From NCBI GenBank assembly GCA_009746045.1, contig RPFO01000022.1, forward strand, positions 5,604,504 through 5,668,503: a stretch of DNA of 64,000 nt. Direction: 5' to 3'. The stretch is from Mesostigma viride (lineage: Eukaryota; Streptophyta; Mesostigmatophyceae; Mesostigmatales; Mesostigmataceae). The position numbers and the translations under genes are program-made. The notes beneath the pieces were generated by a model. The model was not told where the DNA came from, did not search any database, and saw nothing but the letters and a program-made list of their open reading frames with translations. Shown here in pieces: positions 26,580 to 38,854 of the stretch (position 1 is the stretch's first letter; each line of letters starts with the position of its first letter).

Positions 26580-27731
26580 TGTTTTGTCTGTGGGAAATGA
26601 ACTTGTATGTCGACTTTTGTGTCGTGTTTGCTGGAAATTGTGAGGCGCCGTAAGCGTGCGTTTTCTGGTTCTTTCTTTGTGTTCTTCCAGCAATTATGTG
26701 TTTATTTTGCCATGCGTTCAGTGGCAATGGCCCACGCATTTTGGTATTGTTCCCACGAGACGTTTTCTACGTAGCTGGAGTGTATATCCAGAGTTTTTGC
26801 ACGCTATTTGTGGCACTAGTCTGCGGCGTAGTGAAGCGCCGTTATATCGTCGTCTACGACTTGTTTTCGTAAGTAAAGTGCCTGTGACGCGTGTGTTATT
26901 TTGTTTTGTGCTGAGAGCATTGATTTTATGCAAGTGTTTACGTCCTTTGTGTCGAATTTGGCTGTGCATTTCGGCATAGCCTGTAATGTCGGACGTAATG
27001 TTTACTCTCGGGCACTGATTTGTGAATCGTGACCAAGTATCGTTACTTGTGTTCGCCTTTGTGGCGGTAATGTCTTGCACGTCCTGTTTTCTTTGCTATG
27101 AAGCGTGTTTATCTGTTATGGCCACTGTGTTTTGTGTTGAAGGTTGTATTGTACCTTGTTTGTGTGGCATTTGTTGCCAATATGTTTGTTTGCTTGATCA
27201 CCCCGTTTATTTGGCGTAAAACGTGATGTTGGTGTCATTTATTGTGTGAGATGGCGTATGTTATGTTGCTCCGTGTGTGTACAGCACGTATTGTTGCCGT
27301 TGCCCTACCTCTATACCGTTTGGGTTAGCTCATAGGGACTTTCTTTGTTGGCATGTGTTGCCGTATTATATGTGTGGGACTGTGTGCCCCTATTGTGTCC
27401 ATGGGCATCCGCTTTGAGTGAGGGGGGAATGTAGCATCTAGAGCACTTTTTCCAACTAAGGGTTGGGTATCAGCCATCCAGGATGGGCAGCTAGTGCGTT
27501 GCTGCTATGGTAGGACACTCATTCGCGTTGCCGGGGGGGACGGATCAGTGGCGGTAGTGCGGCTCATGACCGCATGTTGGAGCTTCAAGCGTTTCACGAG
27601 GACGGCATCTTCATTTTCAGTTGCACCATGCTAGCAACTGGACGGCATGCTACGAGCATGTGGTTAAGGGGGGTGTTGAGATTCCACCTACCCAGTCATC
27701 TTTTGCTTTGTGCCCATGTGGCTAAGGGGGG
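26580..27731 (+). other. non-coding 3' internal region of the copia-type element
   Basis: T-rich, with short frames only and no RT, integrase or RNase H. It ends in a purine tract (GCTAAGGGGGG at 27721-27731), the polypurine tract for the 3' LTR; a near copy, GTTAAGGGGGG, occurs at 27663-27673. Confidence 0.7.
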
Positions 27732-28550
27732 TGTTAGGGATATTATATCCACCTGGCCACAATATATCCCAGCCTGATTTATTTCTTGTTGGATTTATTC
27801 CATATGGACTGGGAATTTGATAGCTATGATGAGCTAGATGGAACAGGCTCAATGAGCTGATCAATATTCATGTGCCATAGTCCTATACTTGGACATGGAT
27901 GACTTGTACCCTGAGTCAGCCTAGTAGCATCACGTATTTGATTGACAAGTGGTGCTATGGCCTATTGGACAAGTGTTTGGTCCATGAGCTGACAAGTGTT
28001 GGAAGCTCATGATGACACATGTTATGACTTACATGATGACAAGTGGGTAGACTCATTGCATGACACTTGTCACTCCAAGGAGAAGAGATGTGTCACTTTA
28101 TTAATCATGTTATGTGGCACATTATTACGTAGACACTTGGCATCTAGCTATTATGCCAGCTCATTGGATCATGTCTAGAATGTTCTAGGAATGTTCTAAG
28201 AATATGCCAGGAATATTCCTGGAATATACTGAGAATATGCTGGGAATATGCTAGGAATATGCTAGGATGTTTCTACAAGCTTCTGTGATGATGTCATTGC
28301 TGATGTCATCCTTCCTAGCCTAAAAGTTATAAAAGGAAACTGCCCCCTAAGGGCAGGTACCTCCATTCGACCTCCATTCAACCTCCATTCAAGCTCTTCT
28401 CCAACTATTATATTCTAATAAAGCCATTTATTCTTCCACGTAAATTGTCTTCAACCTCTCTTTCTTTCAGCACCTGCAAGGTGTGTGGGTAGCAAGGCCA
28501 AGCACAAGGCATTGTGTAAAACCCATTAGTCTCCTCTCCCAATCCAAACA
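27732..28550 (+). repeat. 3' LTR, 819 bp
   Basis: Same length as the 5' LTR with no difference noticed by eye; followed by the target duplication TGCCC. Confidence 0.93.
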
Positions 28551-28932
28551 TGCCCCACCTTGCTGCATGCGTTGAGTTGCTGCGTTGGTGGGACTGGCTC
28601 TTCCAAAATCTGAGTACGTGGAACAGGTGGCCCACCTTGCTGCGTTGGTCGGTGGGCTGTCGCATCCACAATAAACGTACATCAGTACACGTGGCACTGT
28701 AGGCGCCCCACCTAAGTTATGAATTCCCCTTCTGCCGGCGTAATTAACATGGTATACTGTAAGGAGGTGAGAGAGGCACACGCTGGCTACGTATGTACAG
28801 TACAGTACGTTGGCACGTGACTTTTGTTAGAGAGTGCTAGTCAGCTGCATCAGTTAATGATCAATTAACTAATTATTGAACACGTGACTGCATCCGTGGT
28901 CTGAGGTCTCTAACTATATACGGTGAGCCGCT

Positions 28933-30789
28933 ATGGCGAGCGGCTCAGGCGAGCCGGAGTGCAGTCCATCATCCGCAGGGCTAGCTGTCGGCGGCTCGGG
29001 TGATGCCCCCGCAGGTCTGGACCTGCAAGCTTTCTTGTGCCGCATGTCACCGAGGACGAGGGAAAAGCAACTACGACAGGCAGGGCTAACCACGGCATCA
29101 GAAGCGGGGCTGGTAAACTCCGACAAACCAGCTGACAAGGGCGAAAAAGTAAGCCGTGCGCCGCGAGATGAAATTACGTTCAGGGATATGCGCACCAAGC
29201 GGAAGATTCTGGACGCCTTTCACGAGAGCGGATTGTCGCAGCGCCAATTCTGCAAAACTAGCGACCCCCCATCCCGATTTCAACCTTCAACCGCATGCTC
29301 ACAGAGGAGGCGGCCATCAAGGCTGCAGCAGACAACCCCAAGCTAGCGGGGAAGAAGTGCCCAAGTCGTGTCAGAAACCCGACTACGGCCAAGTTTCCCT
29401 TGGTGGAGAAAGAGGTGGCCACTGAGATTCGCGAGTATCGGAGCAAGGGGTACATGGTCAACCGCGCGCTTGTGCGCGTAAGTTTATTTCCATCATAATT
29501 GTCGGTATTTTTCCTGCTGCATTTTGTACATGTCGCACTAGTTTGCTGAGTTTCGATTGTTTCATGAGTATGCATGCAGCCCGGCCCCGTGAGAATTTGA
29601 CGTGGAAGAGCCGAAAGTATGTAATGGTCTTCTTCGTTGCATGCAGCCAAATGATGCAGCGTAACCACCCAGCAACGGGTGATCATGAATTATGTAAGGG
29701 TTGGAAACTAGCAGTCTTGCTCATTTCTTGGCGATATCCCAGCTGCCCCCCCTTTATTTGAAAGATATTGCTCATGATCATGATGCAAGAAGGCTGGAGC
29801 AGTGAAGGCAACCTGGGACAAGGCCGGATGTGAGGCAGCTGACGTGGTGGGAAGGGGGGGGGCAGCCGACCAGGTGGGGGCAGCAGGGGTCGGCAACCCA
29901 GCCGCGGGAGCACCAGTGCACCACCACCAACGGATCAGGCCACCCGCTCAGCCAAGAAAAAGTCCAAGCCTTCTCTCCCTCCTCTCGAGCTTCCGCCACA
30001 GCGCACTGTGGCAAAGCATGCCGAGGTGCTGACAACGGCGGACTGGGCCAAATACCAGGTTTTCACCTTGAATGGTGACGGCCTGACGTACTACGGAAAC
30101 CCTGACCCACAGGACCCGTATGCAAAGAAGTATGACAACCACTGGCGCATGGTGGTCAAGTAAGTATCGTTGCATGGGTTGGCTCCAAGATATACTGGAC
30201 CATTTATGTGACAAGAATGTACACTCTGTATGTAACTCTGCAACCCCATGCCATGTGTGACTAGGTAGCATGCAGTACATAGGTCTACCGCACACATGCG
30301 ACAGGTCACGCCGGCATGATCAAATGGGCCAACATATTAGTAGGCGTATGAGCACACACACATCACACATCACACATCACACATCACCCATCACACATCG
30401 CACATCACACATCACCCATCACACATCACGCGTACATCACACGTACATATGCACTGTCACACGCACACGCACCACAACACAGGGACGCACCCCCCCACCC
30501 CCCCACACCCCCACACCCCCACCCCCACCCCCACCCCAACCCCCACCCCCCACCACCACCATGTACCGCCGCCGCTGCCGCCACCACCACCACCACAACA
30601 ACAACCAACAACAACAACAACATTGTACTTTGCATTTGTAATGCATTATTATGGTGTGTGGTTGTGTGTCTTGGCACGTTTCTTATGTGCAGGTACCCTA
30701 AACAGCATGAGCAGAAGCGCACGGAAAGGGTGAAGCAAACGTTTGTGATCACTGACTACGGAGTCGCATGGTGCCTTGTTGCGATGTAG
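28933..30789 (+). pseudogene. pogo/CENP-B-type transposase gene, broken
   Basis: Starts at the ATG at 28933. After a Gly/Ser/Pro-rich leader comes a psq-type helix-turn-helix (R-K-I-L-D-A-F-H-E-S-G-L-S-Q-R-Q-F-C), then, after a one-base frameshift in the C-run at about 29264, S-T-F-N-R-M-L and a CENP-B-type HTH (F-P-L-V-E-K-E-V-A ... Y-R-S-K-G). A donor GTAAGT follows at 29478. A later exon ends with H-W-R-M-V-V at about 30160 (donor GTAAGT) and joins in phase to 30692-30789, ending V-A-W-C-L-V-A-M. The DDE catalytic region expected between them is not visible, so the gene is truncated as well as shifted. Its position near the right TIR supports pogo-type identity for the enclosing element. 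Confidence 0.5.
30346..30625. repeat. CACACAT, CCCCCA, CCA and CAA microsatellites in the pogo-like element
   Basis: Consecutive simple repeats, within what looks like the last intron of the broken pogo-type gene. Confidence 0.9.
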
Positions 30790-31019
30790 ACTTTTCCCTG
30801 TGGGCCCAACTGCCCTTCATGTTTTTAATATCTGGCCATCATGTTGTAAACGGAGGTATTAGGGTTGCGTCATTAATAATCGCACCCGCCTGCCGTATTT
30901 CTGGCACACCTTGAATAGGCTAGGTAGGGCTTGCCGTGACCTTTCCGGCACAGTTTATATAGCACTGAAACGAGTGCAGACAGTATAGCTGAAACTAGCG
31001 CATTATAGGTGTTACACAT

Positions 31020-31275
31020 CCATGCCACACAACTCAGTGGGACATGTCCCACCAACCTGTGTTTTGTATGTGTATGAACATGTGTCCCACCTACATGTAA
31101 TTGAAAATTTGCCTGTCCCACCGACCTGAATTTTGAACATGTAACTGTCCCACCACACTGAATTTTGAAAGCTACCCTGTCCCACTTACATGAATACCTG
31201 AAACATGGCTGTTCCACGTACCTGAACCTGGTGTCTCTCCTAGGTGAAAAGTGTCCCACTCGCGTCCCACCTACG
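31020..31275. repeat. right subterminal array of GTCCCACC motifs
   Basis: Units with TGTCCCACC and CCTGAATTTTGAA spaced 30-45 bp, mirror image of the array at 4906-5130, ending in the right terminal inverted repeat at 31264-31288. Confidence 0.65.
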
Positions 31276-31421
31276 TGAGCTGCCCCTGTACACAAAAGTT
31301 TAAACAAATATCGTTTGCACCATTCCCCAACCAATGATGCATTAACGTTAAGCACTAGATGGGGATGTAATCCTCATCCGAGCTGACAGTCCTCTACTGC
31401 AATGGCAGACGAGGCGGGTTC

Positions 31422-32770
31422 CAGTGACTGGCCATACGCGATACACGTCGTACGCGGCCCCAGGTGTATAATGTATTATACCGACCGGTGTATAATGTAT
31501 TATACGCTGATCCTACGCTACTAACCGTTGAAAACCCCTTTTTTGGCATGATTTTGAGGGGTTTTCAACATTCTGACATCTGAGCAACCAAGCATAGTCT
31601 GCTGGTGTTTTTGCCATACCTTTTGCCCATACATGACATATATAGCATGCATGACCTTGGCATTGCCATCACTACCTAAATACAAGCATAGTTTCTAACG
31701 GTCTAACTTGATAGTTTCTCTTCAAAATCGAGACAACATGCAACTAAGTATCAATACCAGTATCAATGCACAACTCACTGGAAAGGATAATAAATTTGTA
31801 GAACTCGATCAAGATATGCATGCACTATACATTGCCCCGAGGTGTCGATGACATTGAAGGGCGTCGATGGCATTGAAAGGCGCAAATGAATGCCTCGCAC
31901 AGCTCCTCGTCCATGCAGCTGCTCTTTGCTGAGCCCATAAGGTGCAGGCAAATTACCGTCGGTGGATTGGCCCTTTGATGATCCGCTTGGCCCAGCCGCC
32001 CCAGCAGCGCGCCCCGAGGTGTTGCTGGCATGAGCGGACACCCAGTTAGAGGCGTCGGTTTCTACAACGTCTGCAAGCCTGTCTTTAAGTGCCGCCCGCA
32101 CATCAGCCTGCTTCTTGGCGTCACTAGTCGCCTTCCTCTTCCTGGTATTGAGCACTTTCCTTCTCCGCCTGCTCGACCAGCAGCCTGTAACGGAGTACTC
32201 CATCATCCATGTAGCTGTAGTTATTTGTCTGCTGCCCATTCTTGAGGATGCGCTCTTTGCTAATTTATGTCCAGACAGTTTCGGATGTGGCCTCTTCTTC
32301 ATCGGGCCGCACATCATCATCGTGTTCCATTGACTCCTCATTCGTGTCAGCCATGCCTGGATGTCGATATGCTACGATATAGGTGCCAGACGACCACGAC
32401 GTTGCTGGCACACCTTATCACCTTCTTGATGATCAATGAATCTTCAGCCTTCCCGCCTTCACATTCCCGCCTTCACAAGTCACAAATTGAACGCGCTTTT
32501 AGCTTTATAGTGCATTATACACTAGCTAGCTCATCACACAATTATTTGTTCCTGCTACAGGTCGGCGCGCCGCAGTCTAGGCAAGCAACGCGGGCTGTAA
32601 AATGATGCCAAAACCCACCACGTAAGCCAAAAACACGCCAAAAATGCGCGAAAATACGTATACGCGAAAATATGCAAAAATACGCGACGCGTATGAAAGT
32701 ACCCCATTTTCATACGCGCCGCTCGCGTATCGCGAATAATACGCATCATACGGCGTATGGCCAGTCACTG
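31422..32770. mobile_element. hAT-like element, 1,349 bp, non-autonomous
   Basis: Ends are CAGTGACTGGCCATACGC and the exact reverse complement. The 8-bp flanks are GCGGGTTC (31414-31421) and GCGGTTTC (32771-32778), 7 of 8 identical. TIRs starting CAGTG with 8-bp duplications are typical of hAT. Subterminal CGTATA/TACGCG motifs follow both ends. Inside is a degraded minus-strand frame with hAT-like features. Confidence 0.75.
31775..32354 (-). pseudogene. degraded hAT transposase N-terminal region
   Basis: From an ATG at 32354 an acidic start (M-A-D-T-N-E-E-S) is followed, after a frameshift, by a Lys/Ala-rich segment, K-G-Q-S-T-D-G and finally P-F-N-V-I-D-T near the end. In hAT proteins a 'GQST...' linker precedes the DUF659 segment containing a 'PFNVVD'-like motif, which fits here. 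An 18-bp direct duplication near 31850-31880 disrupts the motif. BED finger, catalytic core and dimerisation domain are missing. The assignment rests on short motifs and on the hAT-like termini. Confidence 0.4.
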
Positions 32771-33508
32771 GCGGTTTCCAGTGTAGCGGCTATCCTCAGG
32801 GCCAATAACCTCCACCTGCGGACTTCTACCCTGGCTAGCAACGGGCCGCGGGGCCCGTGGGCAGTGTTCAATTATACGGCGTATTATACGGTATAATACG
32901 GTATAATACGCGTTATACAAGGTCGAGCGTATAATATTTATCCGTTTTATACGATTTGCGTATTTTTACGTATAATACGGCGAATAACACGTATCAGCGC
33001 GCGTATCATGGGGTTTTCGCGCTCATCTGAGGTCCGGCAGCCAAATTTTTCGTGCGGGAACCAAGGCGGGAAAGCAAGGGAACTTAGAAACACTACGGAA
33101 ACCATCCACTGGTTGACATTTGGCGACCGTGAGACACAAGGATCTTACAAGCAAGCTACACTGTAGCATGGCAACCCTCCATGCTGTTTAGGTCTCTGCC
33201 CTTGCCTCTCGGGCAGCCATGCACCGAATATTGAAGTCATACAGAAAACTGACTGGTACGAGAGCATGGCCGCTTTACATTTTAGGCATGATCCTTAGGT
33301 CTTGAAAAGCATATATCCTTGGCCAGGCAGCGTTGGGATGTGCGCGGATGTGTCTCGACCTTCTGCTCGATGCGGCAACCTCGTTTCAGCAACCAGGTGG
33401 CGACCGTGCATGTGCTAACTGTTGATAGGCGGGAAATGCCCCTACATTTGAACGCGGATAGCTGTTTCACGTTATTCCTTACATGATTTATAAGCGACGA
33501 CGGCCAGG

Positions 33509-34136
33509 AGTTAACGAAACTGTGGCTGAACTGTGGTTCAGCCTGCACTGATTAATATCTACAGAGGAAGTAGTTATATTAATCAATAGGTTTACGTTGC
33601 TGGTTATGGCTACCAGCACAGAATGCACGAGGCACGTGAGAACCGTCGCCAAAGGTGCGAGGACACAGGTGCAGGGAAAGTGGTGCTACCAAGTGGCAGC
33701 GTCCTGCTCGTTATATACTAATTGTGACGCAGTCACATCCAGATGACTGATAGGACAGATCATCTCACAATATTGCTGTCCTTCACTCTGGACCAGCAGA
33801 TCTCGACTCGTTATCCATAAATAGTCACATCAGTGTCCTGTCGCACAAGTCCTGTCACTATTTGTTACGTCTAATCAATAGCATTGAATAGACCGCAGTG
33901 TCGGAGACTAAATGTCCTATCGTACACTGTGACAAGACGTCGTATGCCACGCGTCACTTGAAGAACCACCGTAGAATCACCGAATCCAAGTAGAATGCAG
34001 TAGAACAGTATCTTGCTCATATCTCGAGCAATACTCATCAGAATGAACCCGTTTCTGGATTGTAGTAACCGGAAGTAGAATCTCTACAAGCCAAGTAGCT
34101 TAGTAGAATAATATTGCTTGCCAGGCAATATTAACT
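33509..34136 (-). repeat. copia 3' LTR (left), 628 bp
   Basis: Same length and near-identical to 62337-62964; adjoins the polypurine tract, so it is the 3' LTR of the minus-strand element. Confidence 0.88.
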
Positions 34137-34594
34137 CCAGCCCTTTCTTCTCTTTTAGAGCTTGGACGTAACAGCCATATTAACTCCAGCCCTTTCTTTC
34201 TTTTAGAGCTGTTAGGCTTGGCAACACATATATAGAAACAACATGCATAGCACTTGACATCCCTCCCAGCTCTCTGTAGTCTCTGCTCGGGATTAATCAA
34301 GCACCAGATCACAACACATCTCAGCCATGACGAATTACAATGAATTCCCTATCCACTGGAAGTAGAAAGCCAAGTGTTTGGAGTAGCAGCTTGTGGCTAA
34401 CCAGAATAATGACCAAAATGGAATCACCACCATAATGGCTCCTGATTGGAACCCCACAAGTTACCCACAAGACCTTATCAGGTAGACATTGATAGTTATC
34501 AGAACTGGCGCCCACCATGGACTGAGAAAGAGCACATCACAAAATATATTAAGCACATGACAAACTACCTTCCTCTGTCTGGGACAAAACTAGG
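34137..34594 (-). other. copia 3' untranslated region with polypurine tract
   Basis: Read on the minus strand it ends in AAAAGAGAAGAAAGGGCTGG directly before the LTR. The tract is preceded by a partial copy of itself and of the LTR start (34172-34206). No ORF is recognised. Confidence 0.6.
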
Positions 34595-35023
34595 TGTCAA
34601 AAATGTCATGCTGTGACCATGGGAGGTTGTTGATATTACATTAATAATGATGACCTCATTTACGACTTTGTCATGATGGAAATATTTTGTCAACCACCAT
34701 GGCTGAAAGGTGCCATTTTCTAGAATAGTGGTGGTCAGAAAAGATGTCTAGCGTGTAGCCCAGCCACCACCTATATGGCTGGTCGGCAGGACCACAACAT
34801 AATTAACTTAACATGACAGCTAGGCAACACTTAACCAGTGCTAGATGCTGCCTGCTGGCAAATCATGGTTGTACCATGGCAGACAGAATTAGGTACGCCT
34901 AGCTGACGGTCCAGGTGCCACGAATTGAATTATTGGCGCCTGTCCTATATGGGCCATGCGCCACATGACACGACATGGATTGTACTACAGTGCCGTATAG
35001 TGACCAGGCACATATATATGAAA

Positions 35024-37297
35024 TGGCTGCCGGGCGCTGGTCGGGTCGTGGTGCGCGCGCCTGCCGGCCCGGCTGGGGAGACGCCGCAGGCCCCCCGTCC
35101 TGCCTTTGCTGGCGCCGCTCCCCGCCACTCAGCGCCTGCCGACGGCCTTCACCGGTGTGCCGTGCTGCTTCCCACGGGGTCCCCGTGTGCGGGTGTGTTC
35201 CACAACCGTAACCTCCTCTGCCAGCACCTTCGCGCTGTGCACCCCGATCTCGGCGCGGCGGATCTGCAGGCCATGAGCTGTTACCGGTGCCCGGAAGCTC
35301 ACTGCCAGCGGGTGTACTCCATTCACGGGCGCGCTCAGCACGCGCGCGCCTGTGTTGCTCAACGGCCCCTCAACCGGCCAGCAGTCCCGGCCCCCTCCCC
35401 CCCTCCCGTCTCGGCTCCCACCGGCTCCCAGCCCCCGCCGCCCGACTACTCGGCCAGTTGGCGTTGGCTTGACACGGTTCCCTGGGATGCATGCGCCATC
35501 AACCCGACGTCTACCCTGACCGACCTCCCCCACCGCGCGCGTAGCCTTTTCGCGCAATGTGCAATCGTTTCTCTCCGGCGCATGCACGCCGCTCCGGACG
35601 ACCCGCTGGGCTTTAAACTGCACATGGTGACCCCCGCCTGCTCCTCACCCCTCTCGGGCGTGGTGTGCGCGGCCTCCAGGGTGCGGTTATTGCCCGTTGC
35701 CGACGCTTTCTGCAGGGGGACTGGGAGGGGCTGTTTGGCGTGCCGCCCCCGCGCACGGCCCGGCTGTCGGGGGAGGTCAACTTCGAGCGGGTGGCCGCCG
35801 ACGTCATCCGCCTCGTCCGCGAGGGGCAGCTCAGCCGGGCCATGACCCGCTTGGAAATGGCCAAGCTCGCCCCCGCCAATGCGGCTACCCTGGCGGCCTT
35901 GGAGGCTCTTCACCCTGCGGAGCCCGGATTCCAGCTGCCCGTGCCGGACCCCCTGCCGGCCCCCCTCCGGCTGGACCGCGACTGCTTCCTGGAGGTGATG
36001 CGTGCGGTCCCGCGGGCTTCCTCTACCGGGCCGTCGGGCTGGCGCTACGAGCACTTGGAGGTCCTGGTGGGGCATGGGGGCGAGGACATTCTCTTTGACA
36101 CCCTCATTGACCTGGCGGCTGGTCGCGTTCCTCCCGCTGCGCGCGAGTGGTTAGCGGGCGCTCGCCTCCTCGCTCTGCTCAAGGGTGTCTTGCCCCCCCC
36201 GAGGGCAAGGTGCGCCCGATCGCCTGCGGTGAGGTGCTCCGCAAGCTCGTGGGCAAAGTGATCTGCCGCCAAAAGGCGCCCGAGCTCCGTGCCTTTTTCT
36301 GCCCGCCCCTCGCAGCGGGTGAGACCTCGGTGGCGGCCCAGCTGGGGGTGACGACTCCAGGCGGGGCGGATATCCTCATCCATTCGGTGCAGGCCTACCT
36401 CGAGGCCCACCCCACCCACGCTGTCGTCAAGGTCGACTGCCACAACGCGTTCAACAGTCTGTCCCGCGCCAGCATGTTTGCGGCCGTCATGGAGTCCTTC
36501 GAGGACTTGTACGCTTGGACAGCCGTGTGCTACGGCCAGCCCGGCCAACTGGTTCACATCATGGAGGACGGCACTCGCGGCGGCCTGCTGTCGCGGTCGG
36601 GCACCCAGCAAGGGGACCCCCTGGGACCCCTGTACTTTGCCGCCCCCCTCCAGGGTTGCCTCCAAGCGGTCCATGCTGCCCACCCGGCGGTCGCTATTCA
36701 GGCCTACTTGGATGATATCTACCTTCTGGGCCCTGTGCCGGACACCACCGCGGCTCTGCTGGCACTGCAGACCGCGGTGGCCGACATCAACCTCCAGTTG
36801 ACCCTTGCCAAGTGCGCGGTGTACTCGCCCCAAGGTGACTGCTCCGGCTTTCCGCCCCAGCTCTTAGGCCGGGACGAGCGCCTCCATGGGTTGGATGTCC
36901 TCGGCGTTCCGGTTGGCGACCCCGCGTTTGTCATCGATGCTCTGCGGGCCGCCCTCGAGGCACGCACTGAGGTACTGCCCTTGATTGCGCGCCTTCCATG
37001 ATTCGCAGACCAAGGGTCTGCTTCTGTGGTTTTGCGCTCACCCTCGCGTCGTTCACTGGCTCCGGGGCGCTCTTCCGTCTCAGGTCCGGCTGGCCGCCGA
37101 GGGCCACGACGAACGCATCCAGTCGGCCTTGGCGCAGCTGGTCCCGGGCCCCGACCTCCCGCCACATGCTATTCGCATTGCCTCCCTGCCTGCACGGATG
37201 GGTGGCTGCGGTCTGACTCGTGCCGCCCGGCTGGCCCCAGCAGCCTTTTTGGGCTCCGTCGCTCAGTCGTGGGCGGAAAGCTGCCGGCTCCTGCCCC
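35024..37297 (+). pseudogene. LINE ORF part 1: zinc fingers and reverse transcriptase, frameshifted
   Basis: Target-primed reverse transcription protein. Near the start are two zinc-finger-like motifs (C-x9-C ... H-x4-H around 35155-35250, then C-x4-C ... H-x4-H/C around 35285-35350). The RT begins about 35950 and shows S-S-T-G-P-S-G-W, K-V-R-P-I-A-C-G, V-K-V-D-C-x-N-A-F-N, Q-Q-G-D-P-L-G-P and the catalytic A-Y-L-D-D (YLDD instead of YADD). A G-G-C-G-L-T-R motif follows near 37200. Three frameshifts, near 35680, 36190 and 36985, break the frame, and the hAT-like insert stops it at 37296. The frame resumes in 38855-39917. Confidence 0.8.
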
Positions 37298-38846
37298 GTG
37301 TTGGTCTGTACGGCAGTACGGGGTACTCGGTAAAACCCTTGCGTACTGTAAAAATACAGGTATTTTTGCGAGGGGTAAAAAATACGCGAAAAAACACGCA
37401 GTACGGCATACGGGGTATTTTTGAAATTGTGCTAAAAAAGTACGGGGTATTATTGAGGCCAAGGCTTAAAGTACGGGGTATTCTAAGGATATGTGGCCCT
37501 GCATCCAACAAATGTTACTATGTACTATGCTCTCTGCTATTCATTAATGAGCATAATGGCAGTGACTTGCCACCTGCCACACTTAGATCGACATTGCAAT
37601 ACATCCTTCAAGTACATTTGTATATTGTGGACACGCAAACTATTGACCATCTAACACCGGTCTCTTTTATTACAATGCATTATTGACAACATAATACATG
37701 ATTGAATGGTATAATGCAACCAGAACTCTGGCAGCCTCGATGCAGAGGATGTCATAGCACTATAGATGGCAACTTCGCTGCACAATGACAACAAGTGCAT
37801 GCCACGAATCCCTAAGAAATAAAATCATTGGCAATGAACCCAGAATTGACCTTCACTGCTGCGGCAGGTCCATACTTTGCCACTGCCGCGATCATGTTCT
37901 TGTACGAGGCGCTGGCGGCGACGTGAAACGGAATGCCATTCTCGTAAAAGAAAGAGGCCTGGGCAAGGCGGACTTCCTGGAGCTGCGCATTGGAAAAGCA
38001 CTGTGGAATCGTCTTCTGCACTGCCTTGCCAGAGCCACAAGGGCCAGCACCCGGGGCAGCGGCAGGCAGAAGGGCCTTGGCAACGCGGGCACCGAGCACT
38101 GCCTTTTGCTCCTTCTTTTCCAACCGGGCTGCCTCAGCCGCCTGAAGCCTCCCGATCAGGCCTTCTACATTCCTAGACTGCTGGCAAATGTGGCTCCCTT
38201 GTTGGGGATGTGGCCGAGATGGCCGACAGCGCGATCCTTGCTAAAGTTGCCAGGCCTGCCGAACTTGTAATCGCACAGCTTGCACGCCTGGCCACCTCTG
38301 GCCGACTACCACGTCTTCCCCACTCACGGTCTTTTCCACCTCGTCAATCAGGTGGAGGTATTGATACTCCTCTCCCCTTTTGACGACTGGAACTCTAGGC
38401 ATGGTCGCCTCTTTTAGGATTGCCTAGCGCACAATACATGAACCGGCGCACCCGGCACCCTCTATTTGCTTTAATTGCGTCTTCACTCTTCTGCGTCTTT
38501 CTGGAAGTGCACCCGTCCCTAAACCTTAACCTTATGATTCTGCCATGCATGCTCTGTCCCCTCGCAGCTTTTCTCCCGCGAATAAAAAATCCTGTCAAAA
38601 AATGTAGAAAGGCACACCGTCACGCGTGTACTAGCAAGTAGCTATGCACTCGCTGCAATTTCAGCAATTTCAGTACCACTGACAGGTCTGGGCCTCTCCC
38701 CACCGCGTGACACGTCCACGACCTCCAAAATCGGCTAAGTCCAAAGTGAAAAACAGTGAAAATCGTACGGCGTACGCGGTCGAAAGCGTCAGTACCGTGG
38801 AATACGGCGTATTTTCATACCCGAGGTGCCGTACGAACCAACACGG
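37296..38846 (-). mobile_element. hAT-like element inside the LINE ORF, 1,551 bp
   Basis: Ends are CCGTGTTGGTCTGTACGGCA and, read inward from the right, CCGTGTTGGTTCGTACGGCA. The flanks share CTCCTGCC (37288-37295, 38847-38854) for an 8-bp duplication; the repeat can be aligned for up to 13 bp if fewer terminal bases are assigned to the element. Removing it joins the LINE frame. TACGGGGTATT motifs make up the subterminal regions. It carries a BED/DUF659 fragment on the minus strand, which supports hAT. Confidence 0.82.
37812..38402 (-). pseudogene. hAT transposase N-terminal fragment (BED finger and DUF659 start)
   Basis: The minus-strand frame from the ATG at 38402 includes a BED-type zinc finger, C-K-L-C followed by H-L-G-H, near 38280-38200. 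Frameshifts near 38300 and 38175 separate it from a linker rich in Ala/Lys and then F-F-Y-E-N-G-I-P-F with A-A-S-A-S-Y-K-N-M and K-Y-G-P, the recognisable opening of DUF659 in hAT proteins. It ends at 37812, before any catalytic residues or the hAT dimerisation domain. It cannot be a working transposase; the element would need enzyme from elsewhere. Confidence 0.7.
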
Positions 38847-38854
38847 CTCCTGCC

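Noticed and set aside
36045-36833. Minus-strand ORF of 262 codons opposite the LINE RT
   Set aside because: Antisense shadow of the GC-rich RT-coding strand; no motif of its own.
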